DNA of 27,860 nt from Gemmatimonadota bacterium (GTDB lineage: Bacteria; Gemmatimonadota; Gemmatimonadetes; Longimicrobiales; Gaopeijiaceae): assembly GCA_021295835.1 (NCBI GenBank), contig JAGWBP010000021.1, forward strand, positions 31,363 through 59,222. The letters are read 5' to 3'. The notes beneath the pieces are model-generated. The model ran no database searches, was not told where the DNA came from, and was given only the letters and a program-made list of their open reading frames with translations. Position numbers and translations under genes: made by a program. Below, piece after piece: positions 1 to 7,159 of this stretch (position 1 is its first letter; every line of letters begins with the position of its first letter).

Positions 1-77
1 TGCTGGAATTGGTAGACAGGCTGGTTTGAGGGACCAGTGTTCGAAAGGACGTACAGGTTCGAGTCCTGTCGTGGGCA
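1..77 (+). tRNA. tRNA-Leu(GAG), 5' end cut by window edge
   Basis: Anticodon stem CTGGT/ACCAG encloses loop TTGAGGG, giving anticodon GAG. A long variable arm precedes a TTCGAGT T-loop. The 3' acceptor strand CGTGGGC (70-76) has no partner here because the first seven bases lie outside the window. Discriminator A77. First of a ten-gene tRNA cluster. Confidence 0.93.
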
Positions 78-102
78 CTGCCGGAGCCATCCGGCAAGGC
101 GA

Positions 103-176
103 GCGCCCGTAGCTCAATTGGATAGAGTACCTGACTACGGATCAGGGGGTTGGGGGTTCGAGTCCTCCCGGGCGTA
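103..176 (+). tRNA. tRNA-Arg(ACG)
   Basis: Acceptor GCGCCCG (103-109) pairs with CGGGCGT (169-175) with one G-U. The anticodon loop CTACGGA gives ACG, which is normally read as ICG after TadA deamination. D-arm and TTCGAGT T-loop are normal. Confidence 0.95.
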
Positions 177-206
177 CTGACGGGCGGCCGAGGCACGGGC
201 CGCATA

Positions 207-280
207 GGGCGCGTAGCTCAGCTGGCTAGAGTGCCACGTTGACATCGTGGAGGTCACAGGTTCGAGTCCTGTCGCGCCCA
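207..280 (+). tRNA. tRNA-Val(GAC)
   Basis: Acceptor GGGCGCG pairs perfectly with CGCGCCC (273-279), discriminator A. Anticodon stem CCACG/CGTGG encloses TTGACAT, giving GAC. Confidence 0.95.
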
Positions 281-285
281 TCGCT

Positions 286-358
286 GGGGCCGTAGCTCAG
301 TCGGGAGAGCGCAGCGTTCGCAACGCTGAGGTCAGGGGTTCGAATCCCCTCGGCTCCA
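286..358 (+). tRNA. tRNA-Ala(CGC)
   Basis: Acceptor GGGGCCG pairs with CGGCTCC (351-357), one G-U. Stem CAGCG/CGCTG with loop TTCGCAA gives anticodon CGC. CGC-Ala is an extra isoacceptor typical of GC-rich genomes. Confidence 0.95.
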
Positions 359-366
359 CTGGGTAG

Positions 367-440
367 GCCACCGTAGCTCAGACTGGTAGAGCACGTCACT
401 CGTAATGACGGGGTCGTCGGTTCAAGTCCGACCGGTGGCT
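367..440 (+). tRNA. tRNA-Thr(CGT)
   Basis: Acceptor GCCACCG pairs with CGGTGGC (433-439), discriminator T. Stem CGTCA/TGACG with loop CTCGTAA gives anticodon CGT. T-loop TTCAAGT. Confidence 0.95.
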
Positions 441-475
441 CTACGCCGGATCGGCGCGGTCCGCCGACGTCGCAA

Positions 476-548
476 AGCCCCGTGGTGTAACTGGCAACAC
501 GTCTGACTCTGGATCAGAAGAGTCCTGGTTCGATCCCAGGCGGGGCTA
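476..548 (+). tRNA. tRNA-Gln(CTG)
   Basis: Acceptor AGCCCCG pairs with CGGGGCT (541-547), discriminator A. Stem TCTGA/TCAGA with loop CTCTGGA gives anticodon CTG. Confidence 0.93.
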
Positions 549-551
549 CTT

Positions 552-609
552 GGAGGGATGGCTGAGCGGCTAAAAGCGGCGCCCTGCTAAGGCGTTGGTC
601 CTCCCTCCG
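552..609 (+). pseudogene. tRNA-Ser(GCT) with variable and T arms deleted
   Basis: The 5' half is a good tRNA-Ser: acceptor GGAGGGA (552-558), D-arm with GGC, and anticodon stem GCGCC/GGCGT around CTGCTAA (anticodon GCT). After GGCGTTGG the sequence jumps straight to TCCCTCC (602-608), the exact acceptor partner, and G609. Most of the variable arm and the whole T-arm are missing, so the gene is 58 nt instead of about 90. A second copy of TCCCTCCGTG follows at 614-623. Without a T-loop it should not make a normal serine tRNA. It could be a relic or a local assembly deletion. Confidence 0.75.
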
Positions 610-634
610 TGACTCCCTCCGTGGAGCGAAGGAA

Positions 635-718
635 GGAGGCGTAGTCCTAACTGGTAAGGCACCGCACTCGAAATGCGGCGTGCGCAAGCACTTGGGGGTT
701 CGAGTCCCTCCGCCTCCG
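635..718 (+). tRNA. tRNA-Ser(CGA)
   Basis: Acceptor GGAGGCG pairs with CGCCTCC (711-717), discriminator G as expected for Ser. Stem CCGCA/TGCGG with loop CTCGAAA gives CGA. The long variable arm has a GTGC-GCAA-GCAC hairpin. Confidence 0.93.
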
Positions 719-773
719 CTTTGGAAGTACCGGCCCTCCGTGCGGATTCGCCACCGCGCCGACACGGGGGACA

Positions 774-847
774 CGGGGCGTGGCTCAGTCCGGTAGAGCG
801 CTGCGTTCGGGTCGCAGAGGTCCCCGGTTCAAATCCGGGCGCCCCGA
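774..847 (+). tRNA. tRNA-Pro(CGG)
   Basis: Acceptor CGGGGCG pairs with CGCCCCG (840-846), discriminator A. Stem CTGCG/CGCAG with loop TTCGGGT gives anticodon CGG. T-loop TTCAAAT. Confidence 0.94.
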
Positions 848-892
848 TTGTTGGCGGTTCGTGGTGCTATGGGTATGGCCGCGAGCCGCAGA

Positions 893-976
893 GGACGGGT
901 GGCCGAGTGGCTTAAGGCGCACGACTGGAAATCGTGTGGGCTCCTGCCCGCGTGGGTTCGAATCCCACCCCGTCCG
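893..976 (+). tRNA. tRNA-Ser(GGA)
   Basis: Acceptor GGACGGG pairs with CCCGTCC (969-975), discriminator G. Stem ACGA/TCGT around CTGGAAA gives anticodon GGA. A long variable arm is present. Last gene of the tRNA cluster. Confidence 0.94.
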
Positions 977-1048
977 TGAGCGATGCCCGCCGAGTCCTGC
1001 GCCCAGACGACTCGCGTCGGGAGCGAAGCCTGGCGATCATGCCAAGGC

Positions 1049-1077
1049 ACCAGCGGAGCGCTGGTAGCAGCGCTACC
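1049..1077 (+). terminator. Overlapping hairpins after the tRNA cluster
   Basis: ACCAGCG/CGCTGGT (1049-1055 with 1059-1065, loop GAG) and GGTAGC/GCTACC (1063-1068 with 1072-1077, loop AGC) share bases 1063-1065, so only one can form at full length. No U-run follows, so a classical intrinsic terminator is not shown. The position suggests transcript ending or 3' protection of the tRNA transcript. Confidence 0.35.
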
Positions 1078-1116
1078 GGCCCAGGGAGCAACGCAGAGCG
1101 AGCCACGGCACAGCAT

Positions 1117-1129
1117 TGTAAGCCATGGA
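1117..1129 (+). repeat. Partial copy of the TGTAA-dyad element
   Basis: TGTAA followed by GCCATGGA matches the first half of the complete copies at 13798 and 16375. The right half is lost. The left flank (about 1086-1116, GAGCAACGCAGAGCGA and on) matches the left flank of the 16375 copy (about 16341-16374), so homology extends beyond the dyad. Confidence 0.6.
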
Positions 1130-1264
1130 GGTTGTCCACGGGCTACCGCAGTCCCCCTTCCTCGACCAAGGCGTGTAGCTTGGTAGGGTCGCCGTTCCTG
1201 GCGATGAGCCGATGAGAGTGCGGCCGATGCCCAACCACCGTCACCGAGGAAAACCCTACCAGAC

Positions 1265-2311
1265 ATGCTTACCCGCAAAGCTCTCAGGAGCACCATCGCC
1301 GCCGCAGCCCTCCTCGCCACCGCAGCGTGCGGCTCCGACAACACCGACCGCTCATCCTCCAACTCCGCCGACGCGCCCTCCGTGGCGCTCCTCACCTCTG
1401 GTCCGGTGAGCGACGCCGGGTGGCACGCTGGCGCCTACGAGGGGCTCCAGCTCATCCGCGACTCGCTCCGCTTCCGCGTGTCGCATCAGCAGACGCGGAC
1501 CCCGGCCGAGTTCGACGAGGCCTTCATCTCGTACGCCCAGGCGGGCTACGGTCTGATCTTCGGGCACGGCTTCGAGTACCAGGACGCCGCTACTCGCGTC
1601 GGACCCCAGTTCCCCAACGTCACCTTCGTCGTCTCCTCCGGGTCCCGTCCCGGGCCCAACGTCGTGCCGCTCGTTTTCCACCTGAACGAGGCATCGTATC
1701 TGGCCGGGATGGCCGCCGGTGCCGTGACGCAGTCGGGGATCGTCGGGATGGTGGGAGGAGTCGAGATACCTGCGGCCAAGGGGACCTTCATCGCCTTCGA
1801 GGCCGGGGTGAAGGCTGTACGGTCCGACGCGAAGCTCCTCGAGACGCACACCGGAGACTGGTACGACGTCTCGGCGGCCAAGGAGGCAACGGCCGCGCAG
1901 CTGCGACAGGGGGCGGACATTCTCATCCACAACCTGGACGCCGCGAGCTTCGGCTTCTTCCAGGCCGTGCGCGAGGCCCGGAAGGCTGGGGGCGACGCGT
2001 GGGCGCTCGGGATGAACCTGGACCAGAACGACGTGGCGCCGGATGTGATCGTCGCAAGTGCGATGATCGACCTTCCCGCCGTATTCCTGAGCACCGCCGA
2101 GGCGTGGGAGAAGGGCACGCTCCGGGGCGTCGCCCGCTACGCAGGGCTTCGAGCCGGTGTTGTCGATTTCGTGCCGAACCCGGCCCAGGAGGGGGTGATT
2201 CCCCTCGATGCGCTCGAGCGCATCGACAGCGCCCGCGAGGCGATCATCGCCGGGACGCTCGAGGTGCCGCGCATCGAGTTCGTCGAAGAAGAGGCGGCGG
2301 CCGACGGCTGA
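1265..2311 (+). CDS. BMP/PnrA-family nucleoside-binding lipoprotein of an ABC importer
   Basis: Substrate-binding component of an ABC importer of the basic-membrane-protein (BmpA/PnrA) family, whose characterised members bind purine or pyrimidine nucleosides in the periplasm. The 348-aa product has a basic N-terminus, a hydrophobic stretch and a lipobox ending in Cys22 (ATAAC), so it should be a lipid-anchored SPII lipoprotein. The body shows the family pattern: an early SDAGWHAGAYEGL segment, a YAQAGYGLIFGHGFEY segment, and NEASYLAGMAAGA followed by GIVGMVGGVEIP. It starts at ATG with a GAGGAAA stretch upstream. It is the first gene of a four-gene operon with its ATPase and two permeases, which fixes its role as import. 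The ligand is inferred from family only. Confidence 0.9.
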   Translation: MLTRKALRSTIAAAALLATAACGSDNTDRSSSNSADAPSVALLTSGPVSDAGWHAGAYEGLQLIRDSLRFRVSHQQTRTPAEFDEAFISYAQAGYGLIFGHGFEYQDAATRVGPQFPNVTFVVSSGSRPGPNVVPLVFHLNEASYLAGMAAGAVTQSGIVGMVGGVEIPAAKGTFIAFEAGVKAVRSDAKLLETHTGDWYDVSAAKEATAAQLRQGADILIHNLDAASFGFFQAVREARKAGGDAWALGMNLDQNDVAPDVIVASAMIDLPAVFLSTAEAWEKGTLRGVARYAGLRAGVVDFVPNPAQEGVIPLDALERIDSAREAIIAGTLEVPRIEFVEEEAAADG

Positions 2312-3851
2312 TCCACCATCCCGGGGCGAGGGGCCGCCGCACGGTGAAGCCGGGGCCGCCGCGCAGGCCATCGTCGTATGCAAGCGCTACGGGCGAGTCC
2401 GTGCGCTCGACAACGCCGACTTCGAGGTGTCGCCGGGCGAGATCCACGGTCTGATCGGCGAGAACGGGGCCGGGAAGACCACTCTGGCACGCATCCTGGG
2501 TGGCCTCGCCGCCCCCGATTCGGGCAAGGTGCGAATTGGGGGAAGGGCGGTGGAGCTGTCAGGCGCGCGGCAGGCACGGGCTCTCGGCGTCGCGATGGTG
2601 CACCAGCACTTCTCGCTCGTCCCCAGCTTCACGGGACTCGAGAATATCGCGCTCCTGGATCCGGGTGCCTGGAATCGGCGCGGAGCTGCCGCCCGCGGCT
2701 ACCGTGAGCGAGTCGAGGCCCGGGCCCGGGAGCTGAGGCTCGCAGTCGAACTCGACCAACCCGTTGGGGGACTTGGAGTCGGGGCGCGGCAGCGGATCGA
2801 GGTGCTGAAGGCGCTAATGCCCGATCCGCGCGTCCTCCTCCTGGACGAGCCCACCGCGGTGCTCGCGCCCCAGGAGGTGGACGGACTCCTCGCTGTGCTC
2901 AGGCGGGTCGCCGACGCCGGGGGCGCGGTGGTGCTAGTGGCCCACAAGCTGGACGAGGTGCTGGCAGTTGCCACCCGCGTGACTGTGCTCCGCCGGGGTC
3001 GCCGGGTGCTCACGACCGAGGTAGCTAGCACCTCCGCCCCGCAGCTGGCCGAGGCGATGGTGGGGAGCAAGGTGGCCGGACCCGCCACCTCCTCGCGCTG
3101 GCGCGGCGCACCCCTCGAAGCCACCCCGGTGGCGAGGCTCGCGGGCGTTCATGCTCGCCGGGACGGCAGGCAGGCGCTTCGAGGCGTCGCCCTCGAAGTC
3201 CGTCGGGGCGAGATCGTGGGGATCGCCGGGGTCGACGGCAACGGGCAGCGCACCCTGGCCGCCGTGCTGGCAGGAGTGCAGCGTCCGGACGAGGGCGAGG
3301 CGGAGCTGCCGCCCGAGGTCGGCTGGATCCCCCAGGACCGGACCGAGGAGGGACTCGTGGGGGGATTCACCATCACCGAGAACGTCGCCCTCGCCCTCCA
3401 CGGCCGATCCGCGCTCCGGAGCGGGCCGTGGCTGGACTGGCGCGGCGTGGGAGAGGCCGCCCTCGGAGTGATGCGCGAAATGGAGGTGCAGGCCGAGGGG
3501 GCGGAGATGGCGGCCGGTGCTCTCTCCGGCGGGAATCAGCAGCGGGTCGTAGTCGGGCGCGAGTTCCTTCGGAGTGGATCGTTCCTCGTCGCCGAATCGC
3601 CCACGCGCGGCCTCGATGTGAAGGCGGCGGCGGCGGTACGCGCCCGCATACGGGAGCTCGCGGCGGGCGGGGACGAGGCACCCGGCATCGTGCTGATCTC
3701 GACCGATCTCGACGAGGTGCTCGAGCTGGCGGATCGCACCCTGGTGCTGGTGCGCGGACGCCTCGTCGAAATGGCACCGGGCGATCGGACGCACAGGGCG
3801 ATCGGACGCGCGATGCTCGGCGCGGACCGGGCGGGGGGGGACGACTGGTGA
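2208..3851 (+). CDS. Nucleoside/sugar ABC importer, double ATP-binding protein
   Basis: Cytoplasmic ATPase that drives the importer. Two ABC domains lie in tandem, as in RbsA/NupA-type proteins. The first has Walker A GENGAGKTT (about residues 84-92), signature LGVGARQR and Walker B RVLLLDEPTA. The second has the degenerate Walker A GVDGNGQ usual for this subfamily, signature LSGGNQQR and Walker B FLVAESPTRGLD. The start is a problem. Family similarity begins near base 2361, yet the only in-frame ATG/GTG/TTG before it is the ATG at 2208, which overlaps the lipoprotein gene by 104 bp and would add about 50 unrelated residues. A GTG at 2344 sits where a start is expected but is in another frame. 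A small indel near 2344-2385, or a non-standard start, is possible. The stop overlaps the next GTG. Confidence 0.88.
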   Translation: MRSSASTAPARRSSPGRSRCRASSSSKKRRRPTADPPSRGEGPPHGEAGAAAQAIVVCKRYGRVRALDNADFEVSPGEIHGLIGENGAGKTTLARILGGLAAPDSGKVRIGGRAVELSGARQARALGVAMVHQHFSLVPSFTGLENIALLDPGAWNRRGAAARGYRERVEARARELRLAVELDQPVGGLGVGARQRIEVLKALMPDPRVLLLDEPTAVLAPQEVDGLLAVLRRVADAGGAVVLVAHKLDEVLAVATRVTVLRRGRRVLTTEVASTSAPQLAEAMVGSKVAGPATSSRWRGAPLEATPVARLAGVHARRDGRQALRGVALEVRRGEIVGIAGVDGNGQRTLAAVLAGVQRPDEGEAELPPEVGWIPQDRTEEGLVGGFTITENVALALHGRSALRSGPWLDWRGVGEAALGVMREMEVQAEGAEMAAGALSGGNQQRVVVGREFLRSGSFLVAESPTRGLDVKAAAAVRARIRELAAGGDEAPGIVLISTDLDEVLELADRTLVLVRGRLVEMAPGDRTHRAIGRAMLGADRAGGDDW

Positions 3852-4897
3852 GGCGCTCGCCCGAAATCGTCCGCGGGCTGCTCGTCGCCGTCGTCGGGCT
3901 CGCGGTCACGGCGGTCGTGGCGGCCGCGCTCCTTGCCCTTGGGGGACACTCGCCCGGCGCGACCTTTGCGGCGCTGATTGCCGGTGCCTTCGGCAGCTGG
4001 GACCGATTCGTCTCCTTCACCCTGGTCCGTGCCACTCCCCTTCTCTTCACGGGGCTCGCCGTCGCGCTCGCCTTTAGGGCGCACGTCTGGAACATCGGCG
4101 CAGAGGGGCAGTTGTACGCGGGTGCCCTGGCCGGGGTCGCCGTCGCGCTCCTGCTGCCGACCAGTGCGCCTCTCCTCCTCCTTCCCATCACCCTGGTAGC
4201 GGCCGCCGCAGCGGGTGCGCTCTGGGCGGCGGGACCGGCCGCCATGAGGACCCGCTTCGGCGTCGGCGAGGTGATCACCACGCTGCTCCTCAACTTCGTC
4301 GCCCTCTTCCTCGCGCAGTTCCTGGTCCAGGGTCCCCTTCAGGAGCCGCGCCGCATCTTCAACCAGACCGACTCAATTCCCGAAGCCGCGCACCTTCCGG
4401 CGCTCCTGCCCGGCACGCGCCTGCATGTGGGGTTTGCCCTCGCCGTCGCGGTAGCGCTGGCGCTCTGGCTCTACCTGGCCCGCACTCCGGGCGGACTGCG
4501 ACTCCGGACGGTCGGGGCGTCGCCGCGGGCGGCAAGGGTCAGCGGCCGATTCCGAGCAACTCCTGTCGTCTGGGCGGCCTTCCTGACATCGGGGGCGATC
4601 GCCGGGCTTGCCGGCTGGGTCCAGATCGCGGGCGTCACCCACCGCATGTACGAGGGCCTCTCGCCGGGCTGGGGGTACACCGCGATCGCCGTGGCTCTCC
4701 TGGCGCGGCTCAACCCACTGGCGGTGGTCGTCACCGCGATCGTATTCGGCGCCCTGAGCGCGGGCGGCGGGGCGATGCAGCGCGACGCGGGGGTGCCTGA
4801 GGCGTGGGTGAGGGGAATCGAGGCGCTGGTCATCCTGGCCGTCCTCGCCACCGACCGCTGCTGGCAGCTTCTGGCCGCAAGGGGGGAAGGTGGCTGA
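3848..4897 (+). CDS. ABC importer permease 1 (BPD_transp_2 family)
   Basis: Inner-membrane permease of the nucleoside importer, 349 aa. It has repeated long hydrophobic segments and the family motif AFRAHVWNIGAEGQLYAGA around residues 75-93, which resembles the NIGAEGQ motif of NupP/YufP-type permeases. A conserved GVGEVITTLLLNFVA segment follows. I chose GTG at 3848 because it overlaps the ATPase stop (GTGA), giving coupled translation, and because the hydrophobic N-terminus begins right after it. It pairs with the permease at 4890 to form the membrane channel. Confidence 0.9.
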   Translation: MRRSPEIVRGLLVAVVGLAVTAVVAAALLALGGHSPGATFAALIAGAFGSWDRFVSFTLVRATPLLFTGLAVALAFRAHVWNIGAEGQLYAGALAGVAVALLLPTSAPLLLLPITLVAAAAAGALWAAGPAAMRTRFGVGEVITTLLLNFVALFLAQFLVQGPLQEPRRIFNQTDSIPEAAHLPALLPGTRLHVGFALAVAVALALWLYLARTPGGLRLRTVGASPRAARVSGRFRATPVVWAAFLTSGAIAGLAGWVQIAGVTHRMYEGLSPGWGYTAIAVALLARLNPLAVVVTAIVFGALSAGGGAMQRDAGVPEAWVRGIEALVILAVLATDRCWQLLAARGEGG

Positions 4898-5819
4898 TCT
4901 CTCCGCCCTGTCGTCGTTCCTCGTCGCTGCGGTCGGGCTCGGCGTGCCGCTCGCCCTCGCCGCGCTCGGCGAGATGGTGACCGAGCGGACAGGCGTGATC
5001 AACATCGGGCTCGAGGGATCGGTGATCTGGGGGGCGCTCGGGGGGGCGCTCGGAGCGCTGGCGGCCGGGCCCTACGCCGGGCTCGCATGCGGTGTGTCGA
5101 CTGGCGCGCTGGCCGCGCTCTGCTTCGCGCTCTTCGCCGTCCGCCTCGGCACCGACCAGATCATCACCGGGACGGCGGTGACGATCGGCAGCCTGGGCTT
5201 CACAGGGGCCGTCTTCCAGAGCCGCTTCGGTGCCACCGGGATCGCTCTCGAGCTCCCGACCGTCGCCGCGCTGGAGCTGCCCCTGCTCTCGGAAATTCCC
5301 ATCCTGGGACCAGCGCTCTTCAACCAGGCGGCACCGGCGTACATCGCCTACCTCCTGGCCCCGCTCCTGGCGTGGCTCCTATTTCGCACCCGCTGGGGGC
5401 TCGCGGTCAGAGCCGTGGGGGAGTCGCCCGACGCGGCGCACGCGGCGGGAGTGCCGGTTATCCGGACGCGGCTCCTGGCCACGGTCTTCGGCGGCGCGTT
5501 GGCAGGGCTCGCCGGAGCGCACCTGAGCCTCGTGCACACCGGCACCTTCGCAGAGAACATGTCGGCCGGGAAGGGCTTCATCGCGATCGCGGTCGTGGTG
5601 CTCGGTCGGTGGAGTCCTTGGGGGGTCGTAGCCGCTGCGCTCTTCTTCGGGGCCGCCGAGGCGCTTCAGTTCGCTCTCCAGGCGTGGGACTCGGAACTGC
5701 CATACCCACTCTTCCTGGCGCTCCCCTACCTGCTCAGCTTGGCCGCGCTGGTCGGGTGGTTCGGGCGGGCGCGCGCCCCGGGGGGGCTGGGGTCGCCATG
5801 GCCGACAGCCCGCAGGTGA
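4890..5819 (+). CDS. ABC importer permease 2 (BPD_transp_2 family)
   Basis: Second inner-membrane permease, 309 aa, very hydrophobic. It carries the family motif GVINIGLEGSVIWGA near the N-terminus and RLGTDQIITGTAV further on. Near the end it has GKGFIAIAVVVLGRWSP, typical of the NupQ/YufQ side of this family. GTG at 4890 overlaps the preceding stop by 8 bp and follows a GGGGGGAAGG stretch. Last gene of the ABC operon. The next 280 bp hold an interspersed repeat and the ssb promoter. Confidence 0.9.
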   Translation: MADLSALSSFLVAAVGLGVPLALAALGEMVTERTGVINIGLEGSVIWGALGGALGALAAGPYAGLACGVSTGALAALCFALFAVRLGTDQIITGTAVTIGSLGFTGAVFQSRFGATGIALELPTVAALELPLLSEIPILGPALFNQAAPAYIAYLLAPLLAWLLFRTRWGLAVRAVGESPDAAHAAGVPVIRTRLLATVFGGALAGLAGAHLSLVHTGTFAENMSAGKGFIAIAVVVLGRWSPWGVVAAALFFGAAEALQFALQAWDSELPYPLFLALPYLLSLAALVGWFGRARAPGGLGSPWPTARR

Positions 5820-5907
5820 TCCTCTGCGCTAGCAGCCCGTGGACAAACCTCCCACGGCAGGAGCAGCGCTGCATCCCCGCTGCCCCGCTTCGCTCGCCCG
5901 TCCATAC

Positions 5908-5946
5908 TGTAATGTATACCTTACAATATGTAATCCATGATTTACA
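5908..5946 (-). repeat. Two-dyad TGTAA/TTACA element, copy upstream of ssb
   Basis: Two dyads TGTAA-N8-TTACA (5908-5925 and 5929-5946) separated by ATA. All four half-sites are perfect. On the minus strand it aligns with the copy at 16375. The homology continues through a GC-rich flank (5860-5907 here, about 16414-16455 there) sharing ACGGGCGAGC, AAGCGG and CAGCGG. Confidence 0.85.
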
Positions 5947-5984
5947 GTGTCCGTACCCGTGACTTCGCCCCTGCACCCTGCGGG

Positions 5985-6014
5985 TTGGCGCTCAGGGACA
6001 CTCTGGCTTACTAT
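5985..6014 (+). promoter_or_regulatory. Candidate promoter of ssb-infA
   Basis: TTGGCG (5985-5990), 18-bp spacer, TACTAT (6009-6014), about 90 bp before the ssb ATG. It matches the sigma-70 consensus at four of six bases in each box. Inferred from sequence only. Confidence 0.4.
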
Positions 6015-6101
6015 ATCCTCCCTGTCGGCCACAGCGAGTGGGTCGGCAGCGTCGCCGGGGGCGGCGATTATCGGAAGAGACACTGAGAATACGGCGGGCG
6101 A

Positions 6102-6545
6102 ATGTCGCGATCTGTCAATAAGGCCACTCTGATCGGCAATGTCGGGAGTGACCCCGACGTCCGGGCCACTGCGTCTGGCGCACGGGTTGCGAAGGTCTCG
6201 CTCGCTACCAGCCGCACCTTTCAGGACCGCTCCGGGGCGACGCAGGAGCGCACCGAGTGGCATAGGCTGACGATATGGGGGCGACTCGTAGACGTGGTGG
6301 AGCAGTGGGTCAGGAAGGGTGACCGCCTCTACGTGGAGGGCCGTATCGAGTACTCCGAGAGCCAGGACGACCGCGGCAACACGAGGTACTGGACCGACAT
6401 CAACGTCCGCGAGTTCGTGATGCTGGGGTCAGGTGGCGGTGACCGTCGGGATCAGGGCGCGGAAGCAGGATCCGGCGGGTACACCCCCTCCCCTGGTCGC
6501 CCCGCGGTGCCGATCACCGAGCCCGACGACGACCTGCCCTTCTAG
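6102..6545 (+). CDS. ssb: Single-stranded DNA-binding protein
   Basis: Coats single-stranded DNA during replication, repair and recombination. The 147-aa product has an N-terminal OB-fold (about 1-108) that starts SRSVNKATLIGNVGSDP and contains the typical EWHRLTIWGRL and GDRLYVEGRIEY segments. A glycine-rich disordered linker follows, then the acidic tip EPDDDLPF, which in this family docks replication and repair proteins. The length is usual. The ATG at 6102 fits the family N-terminus. infA follows after 18 bp, so the two are probably co-transcribed. No rpsF/rpsR or priB neighbour is present, unlike many ssb loci. Confidence 0.96.
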   Translation: MSRSVNKATLIGNVGSDPDVRATASGARVAKVSLATSRTFQDRSGATQERTEWHRLTIWGRLVDVVEQWVRKGDRLYVEGRIEYSESQDDRGNTRYWTDINVREFVMLGSGGGDRRDQGAEAGSGGYTPSPGRPAVPITEPDDDLPF

Positions 6546-6563
6546 CAGCTCGCAGCCAAAGCC

Positions 6564-6779
6564 GTGGCCAACGACGCCATCGAGATGGAGGGCACCGTGA
6601 CCGAGGTGCTCCCGAACGCCAACTTCCGCGTCAAGCTGGAGAACGGGCACGAGATCCTCGCGTACCTTTCGGGGAAGATGCGCAAGTTCTACATCCGCGT
6701 CCTAGCCGGCGACCGGGTGAAGGTCGAGATGTCCCCCTACGACCTGACTCGGGGAAGGGTGACCTACCGCTACAAGTAG
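6564..6779 (+). CDS. infA: Translation initiation factor IF-1
   Basis: Binds the A site of the 30S subunit during initiation. It is 71 aa, the usual length, and a single S1/OB domain. The EGTVTEVLPNANFRVKLENG segment, GKMRKFYIRVL and the C-terminal SPYDLTRGRVTYRYK are close to the family norm. It starts at GTG without a strong Shine-Dalgarno, which fits translation coupled to ssb 18 bp upstream. infA is more often found next to rpmJ/rpsM or alone, so pairing with ssb is a local feature. Confidence 0.95.
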   Translation: MANDAIEMEGTVTEVLPNANFRVKLENGHEILAYLSGKMRKFYIRVLAGDRVKVEMSPYDLTRGRVTYRYK

Positions 6780-6798
6780 TACGCTACCCCCGGCCTCG

Positions 6799-7095
6799 CT
6801 ACTCCGACTTCCACAGTCCCATGAGGTAGGGGTCTAACTTCTCTGGATTCTCCAGGTACTCTGCCGCCCACTCGTCGTACTCCGGCAGCTCGAGCCTATC
6901 CCTAATCGTGCTGGTGGCGAGCCGGATGGCGTCGTTGTAGGAGGCGGGCCCCAGCTGGTCCTCTTCGCGGGCCCGCGCCTCGGCAAGGGCGAAGGTCTCC
7001 TCGGCGGAGAGGGAAAGAAGGGCGTCCGCCACCCGTGCCGAGCAGTAGTCCCGGTACTTTGCCCTGAGCACCGCATCGCCCTCGCGGCTTGCCAT
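6799..7095 (-). CDS. Conserved-looking hypothetical protein, 98 aa
   Basis: I do not recognise a function. The product is small, acidic and soluble, with likely helices: a KYRDYCSARVADALLSLS segment, an EETFALAEARAREE helix and a YNDAIRLATSTIRDRLELP segment. There are no membrane segments or metal motifs. It starts at ATG after a G-rich Shine-Dalgarno stretch. A TATATT -10-like box lies 30 bp upstream (7125-7130 on the + strand), so it may have its own promoter although it follows tpiA by 64 bp on the same strand. Similar short proteins seem familiar to me from Gemmatimonadota, but I cannot verify that. Confidence 0.75.
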   Translation of the reverse strand: MASREGDAVLRAKYRDYCSARVADALLSLSAEETFALAEARAREEDQLGPASYNDAIRLATSTIRDRLELPEYDEWAAEYLENPEKLDPYLMGLWKSE

Positions 7096-7159
7096 GACTC
7101 CCCCCCACCTGATTAGATGGTCCTAATATAGGAAGAGACACAGTTGTTTACCAGATCCC

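Larger units (their letters stand above)
977..1264. other. Intergenic region between tRNA cluster and ABC operon
   Basis: No credible gene. It holds two overlapping, mutually exclusive hairpins (1049-1077), a partial copy of the interspersed TGTAA element (1117-1129), and a lone TAGCTT (1176-1181) that matches the -10 I infer for the atp and 23S promoters but lacks a convincing -35. Confidence 0.6.
5820..6101. other. Intergenic region between ABC operon and ssb
   Basis: No credible gene. It contains a perfect two-dyad repeat (5908-5946) with a conserved GC-rich flank (about 5860-5907), and a promoter-like pair before ssb (5985-6014). Confidence 0.6.

Noticed and set aside
1176..1181. Promoter for the ABC operon at TAGCTT
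   Set aside because: No -35 hexamer at 15-18 bp upstream, so it is not called as a feature.
5908..5946. CRP/FNR-type operator
   Set aside because: CRP sites are TGTGA-N6-TCACA. Here the inner base is A and the spacer is N8 in every copy.
7096..7159. secG downstream of tpiA
   Set aside because: The expected short hydrophobic protein is not there; only a promoter-like stretch for the 98-aa gene.
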